Translations under genes and position numbers: made by a program
Assembly (NCBI RefSeq): GCF_003253565.1
Contig: NZ_QKUF01000004.1
Coordinates: forward strand, 186,001-250,000
From: Thermosporothrix hazakensis
GTDB taxonomy: Bacteria; Chloroflexota; Ktedonobacteria; Ktedonobacterales; Ktedonobacteraceae
Reading direction: 5' to 3'
Length of the DNA: 64,000 nt
Notes under the pieces: model-generated
What the model was told of the DNA's origin: nothing
Databases searched by the model: none
Seen by the model: only the letters and a program-made list of their open reading frames with translations
In this document: in pieces, positions 1 to 8,682 of the stretch
How the letters are laid out: each line of letters begins with the position of its first letter
Position numbering within the stretch: the stretch's first letter is position 1

Positions 1-47
1 TGAGGCCTTGCCAAGCAGTTCTTCAGAGCGCCCAAAGGATTTTTGTC

Positions 48-568
48 GTGAACGAACAGGATTCCTGAACCCAATGGTATGAGCCACTGAAGCGCTTTAC
101 GGCCTCAAAAGTGCAGGACCCCACAGCGGTCGATGACATTCTTCAGGATACGTTCTTGAAAACCTGTAGCCATAGCGCTAGCCTGCGCGCCCCTCAGAAG
201 CTCCGTTCCTGGCTGTATCAGATTACCGCAAACACGCCGATTATTACCGCAAGCAACAGCCGCTCATCGAAATCGAGGACACAACCGCGCTTGAGATCGA
301 GGAACCAGAACATACATCTGATCTTCTTGAGAAAGCAGCCGCTGCTGCAAGAAACATGCTGCCACTCCTTCCGCCGCTCTACCGTGAGGCACTTGAGCTG
401 ACCGACCTTCGTGGGATGTCACAAAAAGAACCGGGGGAAAAGCTCGGTATCTCTTTCTCAACAGCTCGTTCCCGAGTTCAGCGGGCACGCCAGATGCTCA
501 AAGATCTGATGCGGGGTTGCTGCCGAATCGTCACAGATCAGTACGGTAACATCCTTGAATATGAGTAG
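48..568 (+). pseudogene. Broken ECF sigma factor, SigZ-like
   Basis: An ECF-type RNA polymerase sigma factor interrupted twice. A GTG at 48, preceded by AAAGGAT, opens the frame (MNEQDS) but meets TGA at 66-68. The same frame then continues with region 2 (YEPLKRFTASKVQDPTAVDDILQDTFLK, given here in parts, and SWLYQITAN). Near 237 the frame shifts: the expected DYYRKQ continuation is in another frame. That frame carries region 4 (LPPLYREALELTDLRGMSQKE, GISFSTARSRVQRARQMLKDL) and ends with a SigZ-like tail, CCRIVTDQYGNILEYE, at the TAG of 566-568. The residues on either side of both lesions match the family, so this is a decayed gene or carries two sequencing errors. A functional product would need both lesions repaired. 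Confidence 0.8.
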
Positions 569-593
569 CTTCAGGTGAGGTCTCGCCTGAAGC
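568..593 (+). terminator. Stem-loop after the sigma pseudogene
   Basis: The arms GCTTCAGGTGAG and CTCGCCTGAAGC are complementary with one G-U pair and start at the stop codon. No T-run follows, so it is either a weak terminator or a 3' stabilising hairpin. Confidence 0.4.
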
Positions 594-671
594 GCCGGGG
601 CCGCCCCAGAAAGCAGCCGATCCCACAATAATACAATCCCTTGACAGCTTCTCGAATAATATGATACGCTC

Positions 672-708
672 TTGACAGATATCGTAGACAACCCTTATCT
701 CTAATTGG
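672..708 (+). promoter_or_regulatory. Promoter with overlapping Rrf2 operator candidate
   Basis: TTGACA (672-677) and TTATCT (695-700) are 17 bp apart and form a good sigma-70-type promoter for the Rrf2 gene. The -10 element is the first half of TTATCTCTAATTGG (695-708). That 14-mer recurs in reverse orientation at 1228-1241, in front of the next gene. A second TTGACA lies at 641-646. An operator sitting on the -10 would give autorepression. Confidence 0.65.
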
Positions 709-714
709 AGCATT

Positions 715-1212
715 ATGAAATTCAGCATTGGTGTAGAATATGGCCTGCATAGCCTGCTCTGCCTTGTACAGCTCCCGGAAGGGAACTATCTGGGCATCAA
801 GGAGCTGGCAACCTATCTCGGGATATCGGAAACATATCTCTCCAAAATCATGACCAAGCTCCAAAAAGCGGGTCTTGTCCACTCTACCCCTGGTGTCAAA
901 GGGGGGTACGAGCTGGCGCATCCAGCAAGCGAGATCACGTTCTGGGATGTTGTCGAAGCTGTCGAGGGGCGCTCTCCGTTCTTTCAGTGCCAGGAGATTC
1001 GCCGAAACTGCGTGCTCTATGAAGGCAAAAAGCCGCGACGTCAAGGCATGTGTAAGATTCATCAGACGATGCTGGAAGCAGAGAATCTGATGCGCGAATT
1101 CTTAGGGCAGAAGACGCTAAGCGATCTCTATGAGCGCTTTAGCCAGGGCGTAGAACCGGAATTTCTTCAAGCCAGCGAGGCATGGCTGCGAAACGCTGCA
1201 ACCGAACGATGA
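715..1212 (+). CDS. Rrf2-family transcriptional regulator
   Basis: A 165-residue protein with the N-terminal winged helix of the Rrf2 family (GIKELATYLGISETYLSKIM, LQKAGLVHSTPGVKGGYELA). Three cysteines follow in the order FQCQ, NCVL, GMCK, as in Rrf2 members that bind an Fe-S cluster or sense redox or nitrosative stress. Whether a cluster is bound cannot be told from sequence. The start is ATG with TTGGAG four bases upstream. Its promoter carries a 14-bp sequence repeated before the downstream oxidoreductase gene, so it probably represses itself and that gene. The gap to the SDR gene is 75 bp. Confidence 0.88.
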   Translation: MKFSIGVEYGLHSLLCLVQLPEGNYLGIKELATYLGISETYLSKIMTKLQKAGLVHSTPGVKGGYELAHPASEITFWDVVEAVEGRSPFFQCQEIRRNCVLYEGKKPRRQGMCKIHQTMLEAENLMREFLGQKTLSDLYERFSQGVEPEFLQASEAWLRNAATER

Positions 1213-1227
1213 GGTGTTTTTTTATTC

Positions 1228-1241
1228 CCAATTAGAGATAA
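1228..1241 (-). promoter_or_regulatory. Second copy of the Rrf2 operator candidate
   Basis: CCAATTAGAGATAA is the exact reverse complement of the 14-mer at 695-708. It lies 47 bp before the SDR start codon, between the Rrf2 stop and the SDR gene. Confidence 0.6.
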
Positions 1242-1287
1242 CATCTATCTTTAATAGAGCTTATAGACGAGAAAGGAAGGAAAAAGT

Positions 1288-2046
1288 ATGTCAACGATAT
1301 TGGTAACCGGGGCGACTGGCAAGCTAGGACGCGAAGTGGTGTATCAGCTTCAACAACGTCAACATGCTGTGCGTACTTATAGTCGACAGGCACCATCTTT
1401 TCAGAATGTTGCCGTCTATCAGGGCGATATCCGCACCGGCAGCAGCCTGTTAGAAGCGACCAACGGCGTCGATGCGATCATTCACTGCGCCAGCCTGCGA
1501 GACGAAACCAATGCAACAGAGCTTCAGGGCATAGAGCGCCTGCTTGAAGCCGCACAGGGTCGACCGCATATTGTCTATATTTCCATCGTTGGCATAGACA
1601 AAACAACGTACCCCTACTATCAGGCTAAATACAGGGTTGAGCAAGTTCTGCAGCAATCGGGCGTCCCTTATACTATCCTGCGGACCACCCAGTTTCACAA
1701 CTTCGTCCTGAGAATCATAACCGAGGCAGAAGATCCAGCTACGGGAACCATCACGATTCCTGAGCGCATGCGCTTCCAGACCATCGATATCGCCGATGTT
1801 GCCCATGCATTGATTGAGTTTGCCGAACAGGGGCCAGCCGGACGTGCTCCCGACATGGGCGGGCCGCAGATTCTTTCCCTTGAGGAGATGGTTGAGATCT
1901 ACAAACAGATATACCACAAGCAAGCAACCACTCAATATGACCCAAACGGGACCCTTCTCAGCGTTTTTCAATCAGGAATAAACCTGGTACCAGAACGAGC
2001 GGTCGGCCGTATTACCTGGGACACATTTCTACGTAACCGTGCATAA
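1288..2046 (+). CDS. NAD(P)-binding SDR oxidoreductase (NmrA-like)
   Basis: A 252-residue atypical short-chain dehydrogenase. The N-terminal Rossmann motif VTGATGKLGREVV is clear, and the segment YYQAKYRVEQVLQQSGVPYTILRTTQFHNF is typical of NmrA/YtfG-like redox-sensing or quinone-reducing proteins. The substrate is not known. The start is ATG behind an AAGGAAGG-rich leader. It is paired with an upstream Rrf2 regulator and has that regulator's putative operator in its leader, so it probably responds to a redox or electrophile signal. Confidence 0.85.
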   Translation: MSTILVTGATGKLGREVVYQLQQRQHAVRTYSRQAPSFQNVAVYQGDIRTGSSLLEATNGVDAIIHCASLRDETNATELQGIERLLEAAQGRPHIVYISIVGIDKTTYPYYQAKYRVEQVLQQSGVPYTILRTTQFHNFVLRIITEAEDPATGTITIPERMRFQTIDIADVAHALIEFAEQGPAGRAPDMGGPQILSLEEMVEIYKQIYHKQATTQYDPNGTLLSVFQSGINLVPERAVGRITWDTFLRNRA

Positions 2047-2067
2047 GGGCTTCGCTTGCCAGGCTGC

Positions 2068-2991
2068 TTATTCCAGCTCAAACGCGACAGGCCATATTAC
2101 CCGGCCCGGTGCTCGCTGTTTGTGTTGCACCATAGAAAGATAGGCTTCGATGATCTCAGAGCCAAATGAACACATCATAGCAGCCTTCCATGTGGTACAC
2201 GTTGCCGCACCAAATGCCGGGGTAGACGCCGAGGAGGGATGCAGTGGCAGCACGTATTCTTCCTCGGAGATATTTGAGGAACAAGCCATAATTGCGACGA
2301 TCGCCCGGGCGGCCTCGTGATCCTGCGCGAGGAAAACAAGCGGTTTTGTTGGTTCCTTGCTATGCGTACGCGTATAGCCAACAATCTCCCCCTCGCGTGT
2401 ATAGACGGTTGCCTGGATGGTTGGATTCGGGCTGAGCCAGTCAAGCAGGTCAGTGCCCGGGTCCAGCGCCGCATCAACGGCCCCCTCTTCATGCTCCCAG
2501 AGCGCGTGTAAAGCCGGAACATCCTCATAGATAGGCTTCCGCATACAGACTGTACCGGCCCCCCGTTTCTCGCAGGGTACAACCAGCTCTGAAACTCCAA
2601 AAGCGCCCGTCTGATAGCCAAAACGCGGATAATAGTCGGGATGACCGAGCAGCACGCTTCCCTGATAGCCTTTTGCCGCAGCTAATCGATGCCCTTCCAT
2701 GATAAGCTGGCTGCCGATTCCCTGGCCCTGATATGCCGGATCAACCGCGATCGGCGCAAGGTTTACTACCGGAACCGTCTGCTCAAGCAGACGCATACGC
2801 TGCGGCGAAAACAGGGCATGCCCGACGATATGGCCATCTCTTTCAGCAACCAGTGATAATTCGGGATCGAATGACCTGCGCTGGCGTAATAAGGCAACAA
2901 TTATCGCCTCTGTCGCGCGATTATCGAATGCACGGGCATGGAGCGCGCCAATAACTGCATAATCGCTGAAGACCTCAGATCGAATATTCAT
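2068..2991 (-). CDS. GNAT-family N-acetyltransferase
   Basis: A cytoplasmic acetyltransferase. The GNAT acetyl-CoA site is visible as NLAPIAVDPAYQGQGIGSQLIMEGHRLAAAKGY followed by LLGHPDYYPRFGY, a combination typical of the YhbS-like group. About 150 further residues form a poorly conserved C-terminal half with no recognised function. The frame is open further upstream, but the start at 2991 (MNIRSEVF) has AAGGAG nine bases before it and is preferred; the product is 307 residues. The acceptor is unknown. It is transcribed divergently from the aminotransferase region. Confidence 0.85.
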   Translation of the reverse strand: MNIRSEVFSDYAVIGALHARAFDNRATEAIIVALLRQRRSFDPELSLVAERDGHIVGHALFSPQRMRLLEQTVPVVNLAPIAVDPAYQGQGIGSQLIMEGHRLAAAKGYQGSVLLGHPDYYPRFGYQTGAFGVSELVVPCEKRGAGTVCMRKPIYEDVPALHALWEHEEGAVDAALDPGTDLLDWLSPNPTIQATVYTREGEIVGYTRTHSKEPTKPLVFLAQDHEAARAIVAIMACSSNISEEEYVLPLHPSSASTPAFGAATCTTWKAAMMCSFGSEIIEAYLSMVQHKQRAPGRVIWPVAFELE

Positions 2992-3063
2992 ATCATCATT
3001 CTCCTTATAAGAGACAATCCCTCTCTTTTGAGATGATATCATGCCCGCTCAAAAGGAGCAATA

Positions 3064-3279
3064 ATGGAAAGAAGGTCATCTATAGCAGAAAAGACGACGC
3101 ATCACAAGGCGAACCTCTCCACCTTCTCCCAGTACCAATACCCCATATACTTGAAGCCAACAGCGGCCAGAGTGTACAATAGACCGCAACTGATGAGTTC
3201 CCGGCGTTGCGATCCTTCAGTTTCCAGCCGCCGGGGCTCTTCTTTTTTTATACAGGTCTTTGCGTCCACCCATTTTTGA
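3064..3279 (+). CDS. Possible leader ORF upstream of the aminotransferase
   Basis: A 71-codon ORF with a strong ribosome site (AAAAGGAG, then ATG at 3064). It resembles no family I know. Its late part contains two Arg-Arg pairs (SSRRC and SSRRG) that coincide with the two arms of the hairpin at 3199-3236. It ends 15 bp before the aminotransferase start. It may be a regulatory leader peptide or chance coding. Confidence 0.3.
   Translation: MERRSSIAEKTTHHKANLSTFSQYQYPIYLKPTAARVYNRPQLMSSRRCDPSVSSRRGSSFFIQVFASTHF
3199..3250 (+). terminator. Attenuator-like hairpin before argD-type gene
   Basis: Arms CCCGGCG (3200-3206) and CGCCGGG (3229-3235) are fully complementary and are followed by CTCTTCTTTTTTTATA. 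This is an intrinsic-terminator layout inside the leader, 45 bp before the start of the aminotransferase. Confidence 0.5.
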
Positions 3280-3294
3280 AAGGACCTCTTACGT

Positions 3295-4506
3295 ATGACA
3301 ACAGTACATGAACGCGATTGGGTCGCCCTTGAACACCAATATTATCAGGGCACATTTAAACGCCTGCCGCTGACACTTGTGCGCGGCGAGGGAGTTCGTG
3401 TCTGGGATAGCGAGGGCAAGGAATACCTTGATCTGGTAGCGGGTATTGCCGTCAACGTGCTCGGATACTGTCATCCCGCGATTATCAAGGCAGTGCAAGA
3501 ACAGGTCACGCAGCTTGTTCACACATCAAACCTGTTTTATAACATTCCGCAGGTTGAGCTGGCAGAACAACTGGGCAAGCTCAGCGGCGGCATGCGCTCC
3601 TTCTTCTGCAACAGCGGCGCGGAAGCCAACGAGGCAGCCATCAAGCTGGCCCGCAAATATGGCCGCTTGCATCGTAATGGAGCCTACGAAGTCATCAGCA
3701 TGCACAACAGCTTTCACGGTCGCACGCTTGCCACCACAGCCGCCACCGGTCAGCCCTCCTATCAGGCCGCCTGGACCCCGCTTCCAGACGGCTTTCAGCA
3801 AGTTCCATTGAACGACCTTGACGCCGTGAAGGCAGCCACCAGTGAGAAAACTGTAGCTATTCTGGTTGAGGTTGTACAGGGCGAGGGTGGCATCTGGCCT
3901 ACTACTAAAGAATTCATGCAGGGCCTGCGCCAGTGGTGCGACGAGCAGAACCTTGTGCTGATCTGCGACGAGATTCAGGCAGGCATGGGCCGAACAGGTA
4001 CTTTCTTTAGCTGGGAACAGTACGGCATCCGCCCGGACATCGTTACGCTGGCCAAAGGGCTGGCAGGCGGCGTGCCCATCGGCGCAATGCTGACCGGACC
4101 GCGCACCGATCTCTTCACCCCTGGCGAACACGGGACAACTTTTGGCGGCAACCCGCTTGCCTGCTCTGCCGGTGTCGCCACTCTCAAAACCATTCTTGAG
4201 GAGAAGCTGATTGAGAACGCGGCACAGATGGGTGCCTACTGGCACGAACACCTGAGTTCTCTGTGCAGCAAGTATCCCATCATCGACAGCCCGCGAGGGC
4301 TCGGCCTGATGCGTGCCGTGCATGTCAAGCATGAGCTTGCCCCCGCACTGGTTGAGCGTGCAATGGCACATGGACTGTTGCTCAACAACCCGTCAAAGGA
4401 TACCATCCGCATGATCCCACCTCTGACGATCACTCGCGCCGACCTGGATCAGGCGGCAGCGCTGCTCGAACGGGCGCTACAGGATGTTACCGCAAGCGTA
4501 CAATAA
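3295..4506 (+). CDS. argD: Acetylornithine aminotransferase-type class III PLP enzyme
   Basis: A 403-residue class III aminotransferase, full length for the ArgD/acetylornithine group. Visible motifs are the PLP phosphate site FCNSGAEANEAAIKLARKYG, the cofactor aspartate segment LICDEIQAGMGRTG and the Schiff-base lysine in TLAKGLAGGVPIGAM. In arginine biosynthesis it would convert N-acetylglutamate semialdehyde and glutamate to N-acetylornithine. Related ornithine or GABA transaminases share these motifs, and no other arg gene is adjacent, so the substrate is less certain than the family. ATG at 3295 has AAAGGA upstream. An attenuator-like hairpin precedes it. Confidence 0.82.
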   Translation: MTTVHERDWVALEHQYYQGTFKRLPLTLVRGEGVRVWDSEGKEYLDLVAGIAVNVLGYCHPAIIKAVQEQVTQLVHTSNLFYNIPQVELAEQLGKLSGGMRSFFCNSGAEANEAAIKLARKYGRLHRNGAYEVISMHNSFHGRTLATTAATGQPSYQAAWTPLPDGFQQVPLNDLDAVKAATSEKTVAILVEVVQGEGGIWPTTKEFMQGLRQWCDEQNLVLICDEIQAGMGRTGTFFSWEQYGIRPDIVTLAKGLAGGVPIGAMLTGPRTDLFTPGEHGTTFGGNPLACSAGVATLKTILEEKLIENAAQMGAYWHEHLSSLCSKYPIIDSPRGLGLMRAVHVKHELAPALVERAMAHGLLLNNPSKDTIRMIPPLTITRADLDQAAALLERALQDVTASVQ

Positions 4507-4519
4507 TCGGCAAACAAGC

Positions 4520-4550
4520 TGTGGGTTGCTCTCTTCGGAGAGAGCCCACA
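4520..4550. terminator. Stem-loop between convergent genes
   Basis: TGTGG plus GCTCTCT pair with AGAGAGC plus CCACA around a TCGG loop, with a small GTT bulge. It lies between the convergent aminotransferase and thioesterase genes and may serve both. Confidence 0.6.
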
Positions 4551-4574
4551 CCCTGTATCGATTCGGAGTGTATT

Positions 4575-5039
4575 TCACGTTTTCGGAGCCAGACGAACCG
4601 CTATTACCTCGCCACGTGCACACACTTCGTCCTGTGAAAACACACCGCACTCCACCCGCATCTTGCGCTCTGTCTGCTCCCTGACAGTAGCCCGAAGTGT
4701 CACAGGATGGGCCATCGAGGTTGGCTTGAGATACTGTAACGATGCCGTTATATAAATAATCGCGGGCTCACTACTCCAGGCAACGTTCTCATCGCGATGC
4801 GCGACCATCATCGCGGTACAAACACTATGGCAATCAATCAACGAAGCAATAATCCCGCCAGAGAGAATATCAGGCCAGGCAGCAGTATGATGCGCTTGAG
4901 GCCGCCAGACACAGATTGTTCCCTCTCCATCTTCTGCCCAATAACTCTTCAGTTGCAGCCCGTATTGATTATTACAGCCACATCCCCAACAATAACTGGT
5001 ACTGCCTGCAAAGATATCCTGAAAAGCACTTTTCTCCAC
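4575..5039 (-). CDS. PaaI-like hotdog-fold thioesterase
   Basis: A 154-residue protein of the hotdog acyl-CoA thioesterase type. The central ILSGGIIASLIDCHSVCTAM corresponds to the helix with the catalytic acidic residue in PaaI-like enzymes, and the strand ITASLQYLKPTSMAHPVTLRA is typical. The N-terminal CWGCGCNNQYGLQLK segment also occurs in this family. The start is GTG at 5039 with AGGAAGAG seven bases upstream; a nearby ATG is out of frame. The substrate is unknown. Confidence 0.8.
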   Translation of the reverse strand: MEKSAFQDIFAGSTSYCWGCGCNNQYGLQLKSYWAEDGEGTICVWRPQAHHTAAWPDILSGGIIASLIDCHSVCTAMMVAHRDENVAWSSEPAIIYITASLQYLKPTSMAHPVTLRATVREQTERKMRVECGVFSQDEVCARGEVIAVRLAPKT

Positions 5040-5702
5040 AGCATAACTCTTCCTTTTATTTACCTGTTACACTACATAACAATCATACTTAATCACAAGT
5101 TTTTTTGCTTTGTCAAATCGAAAATTGCACGTGGAGCAAAAAATTCAGGCTTACATATAAATAGCACAACCGCGCTCTTCAAGCCGACACAACCAGCGTG
5201 GTACCGCTCTTAACTTATTCCAGCGCACTGATAGCTTTCTCTTCCTCAAGTATTTCCTGACTATGACCCATGCCCACTTTCTCCTTTTAGAATCAGGCGC
5301 CTCCCGCTAGATCGCTACCAATGCCTCAACGTGGAAGAAGCGGCAACAGGATCGTATCCATCTCTTATCCCTGCTGCCCTCGATCACCATAAGAAACTGG
5401 GGATAAAGGAAGCTTGCTACCGGCAACCTCTTAGCCAAAGAAAAGAATCGCATGCCCATTGCTTTTCCCCATTACAATCACCCGTCACTGAATCGGCCCA
5501 GGAAGCCCCGTCTTCAGGCAAGAGAGGAATAAGTGTCTGTTCAGATGACGTTCATTGGCATGCGATTCTTACGGTTCACTCTGTACTACAAGCGCTATCT
5601 ATGGAGTAGAAGCCCGATCAATTGCCCCAAACGCTTCGGCGCCCAGTTCCCAGTTCAAGGCCTCAGCATTTTCCCGAGCATGGTGAGCGCTTGTTGCACC
5701 AT
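5040..5702. other. 663-bp stretch without a convincing gene
   Basis: Short ORFs exist here, for example 5331-5609 on the plus strand, but they lack family motifs and good ribosome sites. The stretch ends at the broken MFS gene and may be decayed DNA. Confidence 0.5.
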
Positions 5703-6496
5703 CTACGCGCCAGCCGGGATAGGCTCTCCTTTGGGTTCGTGAGCGCGTGACCGCAACACGATAAGTGCGATCAGCAGTCCAACAGCCATCGGAATTGCAG
5801 CGATCAGGAAAGCGTTCTGTATGCCCTGATTCAGCACACCCTCGATATTGCCACCACTCAACCCGCTTACGCCAGCATAGGCGACCGCCTCAAACACCGC
5901 AAGGCCAAGCGCGTTCCCGACCTGCTGCGTGGTACTTGCCATCCCCGACGCAATCCCCTGCTCCTGCTCATGCGTACCCGCCGCTGCCGCAATCCACATG
6001 GCAGTCCAGACGATCCCCTGTCCCAGACCCGCGATAATCCCAACAATCAACAGGTTCAGCAGGTACGGACCAGATGGCGGCAACACAAACGCCAGCACCA
6101 CAAACATTACCGCACCAATAGCGAGACCAAGTGCCAGCGTGGCACGCGTCCCGATCCTGGTCGCCAACGCTCCACCAAGATTCGTCCCGACCATGACCGC
6201 CAGTGAGAGCGGCAATGAGACAAGCCCGGCTTCCAGTGGCGAAACATGATGCACCTGCTGGAGCCAGATCGTCAACAGATATGGCTGCACTCCAAAGGTT
6301 CCCATGAAGATAGCAGTAATCCCCATCGACGCGATCAAGCTCCGATTGCGGAACAGTCGCAAGGGCATCAGAGGTTCTTTCGTGCGGGCTTCGATCACAA
6401 AGAAGACGACAAACAATACCAGCGACGCAAGAATAATTCCGATGCCAGACCGAGCAAAGCCAGAATCCAGCCAGCATGTCGCGTTTTACCACTCAT
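5703..6496 (-). pseudogene. Internally deleted MFS drug transporter (DHA2/EmrB type)
   Basis: The remains of a 14-helix MFS exporter. A normal start at 6496 (AAAGGACATAACT then ATG) gives MSGKTRHAGWILALLGLA, the N-terminus of helix 1. The sequence then runs straight into a segment that is normally the middle of the protein, GIGIILASLVLFVVFFVIEARTKEPLMPL, in a shifted frame. About 190 residues are missing and the reading frame changes at about 6440-6450. The C-terminal half (from roughly 6416 to 5703) is intact with about six membrane segments and ends with EPKGEPIPAGA. It is unlikely to transport anything. Confidence 0.75.
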
Positions 6497-6564
6497 AGTT
6501 ATGTCCTTTTGAAGACTCCTGATGTTCTTCGCCCCATTTTGGAACAAACAGTACAACTTTTTCT

Positions 6565-6606
6565 GGAATGACTGGATTATATTCCAAAAAAAAGTTGTGA
6601 TGTCAA
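6565..6606 (-). promoter_or_regulatory. Promoter and operator candidate of the broken MFS gene
   Basis: On the minus strand TTGACA (6606-6601) and TATAAT (6581-6576) are separated by 19 bp. The inverted repeat GGAAT (6565-6569) / ATTCC (6581-6585) overlaps the -10, as expected for a TetR- or MarR-type repressor. No such regulator is adjacent. Confidence 0.5.
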
Positions 6607-6717
6607 GCGTTTTGCAGACCACAATCAAGAGTTTTCTCGGCAGACATAGAAAAAGGGCAGCACTGGCATGCTTACCCCTCGATTATTCATGAACGATCGG
6701 TCAAATGATCCTGCTTT

Positions 6718-7575
6718 TTAGTGCTCCTTCGGGACAGGTGGCCCCTGACGCAGCGTAGCCCGCGTCACCTCTGGATCTGGTTCCATCACATATTGCAGGC
6801 CCCAGGTCGTCCCCTCGGCAGCATAGGCGCGCAGAAGCTCCTGCCCCTTCTCATCATGCATCTGGAACAAAGGCAAATTGATGACAATATCAAAGGGCGT
6901 GCTTGCTACACGACGCTCCTCAAGCAACTGTTTCATCTGCCGCACCTCATCAGGCATGATTGTCCTATAGGAGCCATCCGGATTGACCGCAAACGGTGTC
7001 GCGCCATCGAAGCGAGCGGCGCGGGCCAGTGGCTTCTTACGCGGCCATAGCCAGCCGATCCAGATGGGAATGCGTGGCTGCTGCAACGACGCGGGTAGCA
7101 GCGTCACCTCCTTGATGTGGTAGAACTCGCCATCAAAGCTGAAAGGCTTGCCACTCCACAGGCCCTCAAAAATGGCCAGGCTTTCATCAAGCAAACGTCC
7201 ACGCTTCCTGCTATCCATCTCCTCGCCGAACAGCTCAAAACCCCGATCATGCTCATCACCCGAGCCGATCCCAAGTATGAGCCGCCCACCGGAAAGATGA
7301 TCCAGCGTTGTCGCCTCGCGGGCCATTTTCCAGGGACGCCGCCGCGTAGGAGCAGTCACCCAGGGACCGAGTTTGACCCGCTTGGTGCTCAACGCCATCG
7401 CCGTCATCGCCATCCAGGGATCATTGGCAGGCAAACCTTCAAACCCTTGCATCTGAATAGTATCATTCAGAAAAACGCCATCCCATCCCGCTTGCTCAGC
7501 CTCACGAGCAAGCTCGGCCAGCACACGCACATCGCTATACTTGCCAAAATTGGGAAACACGATGCCAAATTGCAT
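6718..7575 (-). CDS. LLM-class flavin-dependent oxidoreductase
   Basis: A 285-residue luciferase-like monooxygenase family protein with a TIM-barrel fold that binds FMN or F420. Family features are MQFGIVFPNFG at the N-terminus, EAEQAGWDGVFLND, the central DHLSGGRLILGIGSGDE and PIWIGWLWPRKKPLARAARFDGA. The start at 7575 has GAGGAG eight bases upstream and matches the family N-terminus; the longer open frame is not used. The substrate is unknown. It stands alone between the broken MFS gene and an ABC operon. Confidence 0.88.
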   Translation of the reverse strand: MQFGIVFPNFGKYSDVRVLAELAREAEQAGWDGVFLNDTIQMQGFEGLPANDPWMAMTAMALSTKRVKLGPWVTAPTRRRPWKMAREATTLDHLSGGRLILGIGSGDEHDRGFELFGEEMDSRKRGRLLDESLAIFEGLWSGKPFSFDGEFYHIKEVTLLPASLQQPRIPIWIGWLWPRKKPLARAARFDGATPFAVNPDGSYRTIMPDEVRQMKQLLEERRVASTPFDIVINLPLFQMHDEKGQELLRAYAAEGTTWGLQYVMEPDPEVTRATLRQGPPVPKEH

Positions 7576-7763
7576 ATCCTCAATCTCCTCTTTGTAGAAC
7601 AGAAACTTGCTCAAGATCCCCATACATGAAAGACATCCAGAGCATAATAGATCAGCTATATACTGGTTCCATTTATTCTATTCCTTCGCTCCTGTCTTCC
7701 TTCTGTCGGGTATTCTAGAGTATGACACCGTGTCAGAGTCAAGCGTTTTTCTAAGCATACAAT

Positions 7764-8666
7764 CTAGAAGACCGAAACCTGCTGACGCCGCTCTGCATGC
7801 TGACGCCGCAACCAGACATACCCATCTTCCAGCGTTGGTGCTACCGGTTGCACAGCTCGCACCGGCCCATCCGGTTTCGGACCAACCACTCGATATAGCA
7901 CCTCATGCCGCTGTGGAAGCGCCGAGATGACACTGAGCTCTCGTGGCAAGACCGCATCAGGCGTAGCCAGCAATTGCCACGTAGCACCCTCTGCCGCCGC
8001 AGTCAACTGGCGTGTGAAGCCATCAAAGACCAGTTGTCCCTGATCGAGCACGGCCAGGCGCTCACAGGTTTGGCTGATATCCTCCACAATATGGGTTGAG
8101 AGAATCACAATTCGATCCTCGGCAAGCCCGGTCAGCAGGGTGCGCAGGCGTATTCGTTCTTCGGGATCAAGGCCAGCGGTCGGCTCGTCGATCACAATTA
8201 CCTGAGGATCACCTAGAAGCGCCTGAGCAAGCCCCAGACGCCGCTTCATTCCTCCGGTATAGGCACTTACCTTCTGGTTCGCCTTCTCGGTCAGGTTCAC
8301 AAGCTGAAGCAGGGCATCGATCTGTGTTCGTCGCTCGCGTCGCTGATAGAGCCCTTTGAGCAGGCCCATGTAATCCAGGAACTCCCGGCCCGTCAATTCG
8401 GGATAGAAAGAGAGCTCCTGCGGAAGATAGCCCAGGCTGGCTCGCATCGCCTTGCGCTGTGCCCGCTGCCTCAAATCAAACGCACCGGCAAGCACGCGCC
8501 CGCTCGTTGGCTGCAACAACGTCGCCAGAATGCGGAGCAAAGTCGTTTTCCCGGCTCCATTGGGCCCAAGCAGGCCGAACATACCACGCTCAATCCGAAC
8601 AGAGATCGCCTTTAATGCTTCATATGATCCATAGTGCTTTGTCAGATGATCAATCACAATTTCCAT
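7764..8666 (-). CDS. ABC transporter ATP-binding protein
   Basis: A 300-residue ATPase of an ABC-2-type exporter. Walker A is GLLGPNGAGKTT, the signature region is YTGGMKRRLGLAQALLGDPQ (GGMKRR replaces the canonical SGGQ-type sequence, as often in ABC-2 systems), Walker B is VIVIDEPTAGLDP, and the switch histidine is in LSTHIVED. It is the third gene of an operon with two membrane proteins, 16 bp downstream of the second. The operon is divergent from a two-component system, which suggests stress-induced export, for example of an antimicrobial peptide or lipid-active drug. Confidence 0.92.
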   Translation of the reverse strand: MEIVIDHLTKHYGSYEALKAISVRIERGMFGLLGPNGAGKTTLLRILATLLQPTSGRVLAGAFDLRQRAQRKAMRASLGYLPQELSFYPELTGREFLDYMGLLKGLYQRRERRTQIDALLQLVNLTEKANQKVSAYTGGMKRRLGLAQALLGDPQVIVIDEPTAGLDPEERIRLRTLLTGLAEDRIVILSTHIVEDISQTCERLAVLDQGQLVFDGFTRQLTAAAEGATWQLLATPDAVLPRELSVISALPQRHEVLYRVVGPKPDGPVRAVQPVAPTLEDGYVWLRRQHAERRQQVSVF

Positions 8667-8682
8667 AGTATGGCCCTTTCAT

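Noticed and set aside
5331-5609. 92-codon plus-strand ORF in the 5.0-5.7 kb gap
   Set aside because: No motif, no good ribosome site and biased composition; left as noncoding.
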